64,000 nt of DNA from Henriciella mobilis (GTDB lineage Bacteria > Pseudomonadota > Alphaproteobacteria > Caulobacterales > Hyphomonadaceae), in contig NZ_QWFZ01000033.1 in the NCBI RefSeq assembly GCF_003576315.1, positions 278,653 to 342,652 on the forward strand, written 5' to 3'. This document shows positions 62,539 to 64,000 of this stretch, piece after piece. The notes beneath the pieces are model-generated. The model was not told the DNA's origin, did no database searches, and worked only from the letters and a program-made list of their open reading frames with translations. Every line of letters starts with the position of its first letter. Position 1 is the stretch's first letter. Position numbers and translations under genes: made by a program.

Positions 62539-63912
62539 CTAAGCGGCGTTTTGGAGAGTGGCAGACGGTTTGGTGGCGTATTTGGCGAGTTTTCTAAGGT
62601 TTTGAGTTGTTGCGGCGAGAAGAAATTCGTCATTGGCCCCAGTAGGGCCTCGCAACCTTAATCGTCGGAAGCGATGTTGGCACTTCAAGTGCGCGAAGCT
62701 CATCTCGACCTTCTTTCGATCCCGTCTCGATTGTTCATATTCATGCGTTCCGCGTAATCGTTTCACCTTATCGCGGGCATGTTCGTAGATGGACCGACTG
62801 ACTTTTCGGAACGGCGCAGATGGACAGCAATTGGATTTGAGGGGACAAACGGCGCAATCGGTATTTCGCGACCGATACATTCTGCGATTATCTTTCGAGA
62901 TGCCAGAGCGCGGTGTTTTGTAGTTTCTCCAGAACTGACGCAGCTCCTTTCCAGCAGGACACGTGAAGACGTCTCGGTCTTCGTGATACTGGAAGTCTTT
63001 GATGGTAAAGTTTGTCGTTGGTGCGCCTGGGGTCTCGAAGAGCGCGACATGCGGCTCGATTTGTTTCTCATCGACCATCCAGCCCAGCATTTCCGCTGAG
63101 CCGTAAGCAGCATCTCCCATCAGGCGTCTTGGCTTGAGCCCAAACCGATCTTCGGTTCGGTCGATCATGATCTTGGCCGCTTCAACCTCGGCTTTGCGAT
63201 AAGCGGGTGTTGGCTCAACATCGACGATGACGGATGTCTCGACATCCAGGAGATAGTTGGTTGCCCAGGTGAAACGGGCCTGTCCGCCAATTGCAGCCGT
63301 CCACCGTGCCGTCGGATCCGTGAGCGAGATCTTCTTGCGTGGCGCACCATCCTGATCGATCGCATCAAGATATTCGGTAACTGGTCTCGACGCGATCTTC
63401 GGATCAGACCAATCAATCGGCTCACCCGCCTCGACGGCATGATCCTCACTCGCATCGGCGCGGATCATGCTGGCATCAACCGCAAAGCCTTCGCCTTTGA
63501 CGAGACCTTCCGACATGCAGCTGAACACGACCTGCTCGAACAATTTCCGGAAGAGATCACTCTCACGGAACCTGCCATGACGTGCCTTAGAAAACGTCGA
63601 GTGATTGGGGACACGGTCCTCAATGCCCAGCTTACAGAACCATCGATAGGCAAGGTTCAAATGAACCTCTTCACACAAACGACGTTCAGATCGGATGCCA
63701 TAGCAGTATCCAACAATCAGCATCCGGCACATCAGTTCCGGATCAACCGATGGTCGTCCCGTGTGACTATAGAAGGGCTTCAGGTGCGCCCGGATATCAT
63801 CGAAATCGAGGAACCGATCAATCTTTCTAACCAAGTGATCCGCCGGAACCATCTTATCCAGTGAGAACTCATAGAACAGCTTTGCAGCGTCTTCTTCCAA
63901 TCGTCCCATCAT
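62539..63912 (-). CDS. IS1182-family DDE transposase
   Basis: 457-aa transposase. N-terminal DUF772 region (FYEFSLDKMVPADHLVRKIDRFLD, GRPSVDPELMCRMLIVGYCYGIRSERRL), then the DDE catalytic core with the first Asp in GFAVDASMI, the second in LMGDAAYGS, and the Glu in KKVEMSFAHLKCQHRF near the C-terminus. A Cys-rich stretch (CPAGKELRQF, CAVCPLKSNCC) between the last two matches the family. Intact reading frame. Confidence 0.94.
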   Translation of the reverse strand: MMGRLEEDAAKLFYEFSLDKMVPADHLVRKIDRFLDFDDIRAHLKPFYSHTGRPSVDPELMCRMLIVGYCYGIRSERRLCEEVHLNLAYRWFCKLGIEDRVPNHSTFSKARHGRFRESDLFRKLFEQVVFSCMSEGLVKGEGFAVDASMIRADASEDHAVEAGEPIDWSDPKIASRPVTEYLDAIDQDGAPRKKISLTDPTARWTAAIGGQARFTWATNYLLDVETSVIVDVEPTPAYRKAEVEAAKIMIDRTEDRFGLKPRRLMGDAAYGSAEMLGWMVDEKQIEPHVALFETPGAPTTNFTIKDFQYHEDRDVFTCPAGKELRQFWRNYKTPRSGISKDNRRMYRSRNTDCAVCPLKSNCCPSAPFRKVSRSIYEHARDKVKRLRGTHEYEQSRRDRKKVEMSFAHLKCQHRFRRLRLRGPTGANDEFLLAATTQNLRKLAKYATKPSATLQNAA

Positions 63913-63971
63913 CGCGCATCTCCTCGATCTGCACGAAAATCACTGAATCAGAATTCGCCCATTTTGACTCG

Positions 63972-63985
63972 GAGTTTTTCAACAG
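63972..63985 (-). repeat. Right inverted repeat of the IS1182-family element
   Basis: GAGTTTTTCAACAG, reverse complement of the left repeat; 59 bp before it is the transposase start. Confidence 0.85.
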
Positions 63986-64000
63986 TATCGGGCGAGTTTA

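Larger units (their letters stand above)
62446..63985 (-). mobile_element. IS1182-family insertion sequence (about 1.54 kb)
   Basis: Complete element: one full-length transposase gene (62539-63912, minus strand) and 14-bp perfect terminal inverted repeats (62446-62459 and 63972-63985). No obvious target duplication is seen at either side. Confidence 0.85.

Noticed and set aside
62440..63990. Target-site duplication flanking the IS1182 element
   Set aside because: The bases outside the inverted repeats differ on the two sides, so no duplication could be supported.

Overview
The window reads as a stretch of alphaproteobacterial chromosome, most likely from the Hyphomonadaceae/Caulobacterales side (Hyphomonas- or Henriciella-like). 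This rests on high GC, dense short-overlap operons, two CC0125/CC1285-type lipoproteins, several TonB-dependent receptors, a PleC-like PAS histidine kinase and a STAS-fused MlaE. No 16S rRNA is present, so the genus is inferred.

Left third (1-25.7 kb), ordinary chromosome. It starts with a Baeyer-Villiger-type flavoprotein cut by the window edge, then a small lipid/xenobiotic block (hotdog thioesterase, AttH/CrtC-like protein, ACAD10/11-like phosphotransferase, short-chain dehydrogenase). Next come a dipeptide epimerase, a complete Mla-type lipid transport operon (mlaE-mlaF-mlaD-lipoprotein, 6.4-9.9 kb), a PAS histidine kinase, pepN, two adjacent acyl-CoA dehydrogenases, an epoxide-hydrolase-like enzyme, a secreted M20 amidohydrolase and metG.

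Middle (25.8-37.5 kb), the most accessory-looking part outside the right end. An intact tRNA-Thr(TGT) is followed by a 1.66-kb integrase-less island, bounded by a 46-bp exact duplication of the tRNA 3' half. It carries an XRE regulator and a one-TM protein of unknown function. Directly beyond it is a Crp/Fnr (FixK-like) regulator and a cluster of stress-type genes: host-attachment protein, DUF2267, DUF3775, an SDH-type Clp-fold protease and two CC0125/CC1285 lipoproteins. Each of the three divergent intergenic regions in this cluster has one FNR/FixK-like palindrome about 70 bp before the plus-strand gene. Then come a YdcF protein, an OafA-like acyltransferase broken by a one-base shift in a C6 run, and an HTTM-like/DCC1 pair.

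Right part (38-60.1 kb), envelope and secretion. It holds a TonB receptor with a double palindromic operator-like element upstream, a formylglycine-generating enzyme with both catalytic cysteines, a PD40 lipoprotein, and a large internally duplicated lipoprotein followed by a second TonB receptor. A nearly complete type II secretion operon follows (gspC-D-E-F-G-H-I-J-K-L-M-N plus a terminal lipoprotein). No prepilin peptidase (gspO) lies in the window.

Right end (60.1-64 kb), lower-GC mobile DNA: a DUF4102-type tyrosine integrase, a 2-hydroxychromene-2-carboxylate isomerase-like cargo gene and a complete IS1182-family element with 14-bp inverted repeats.
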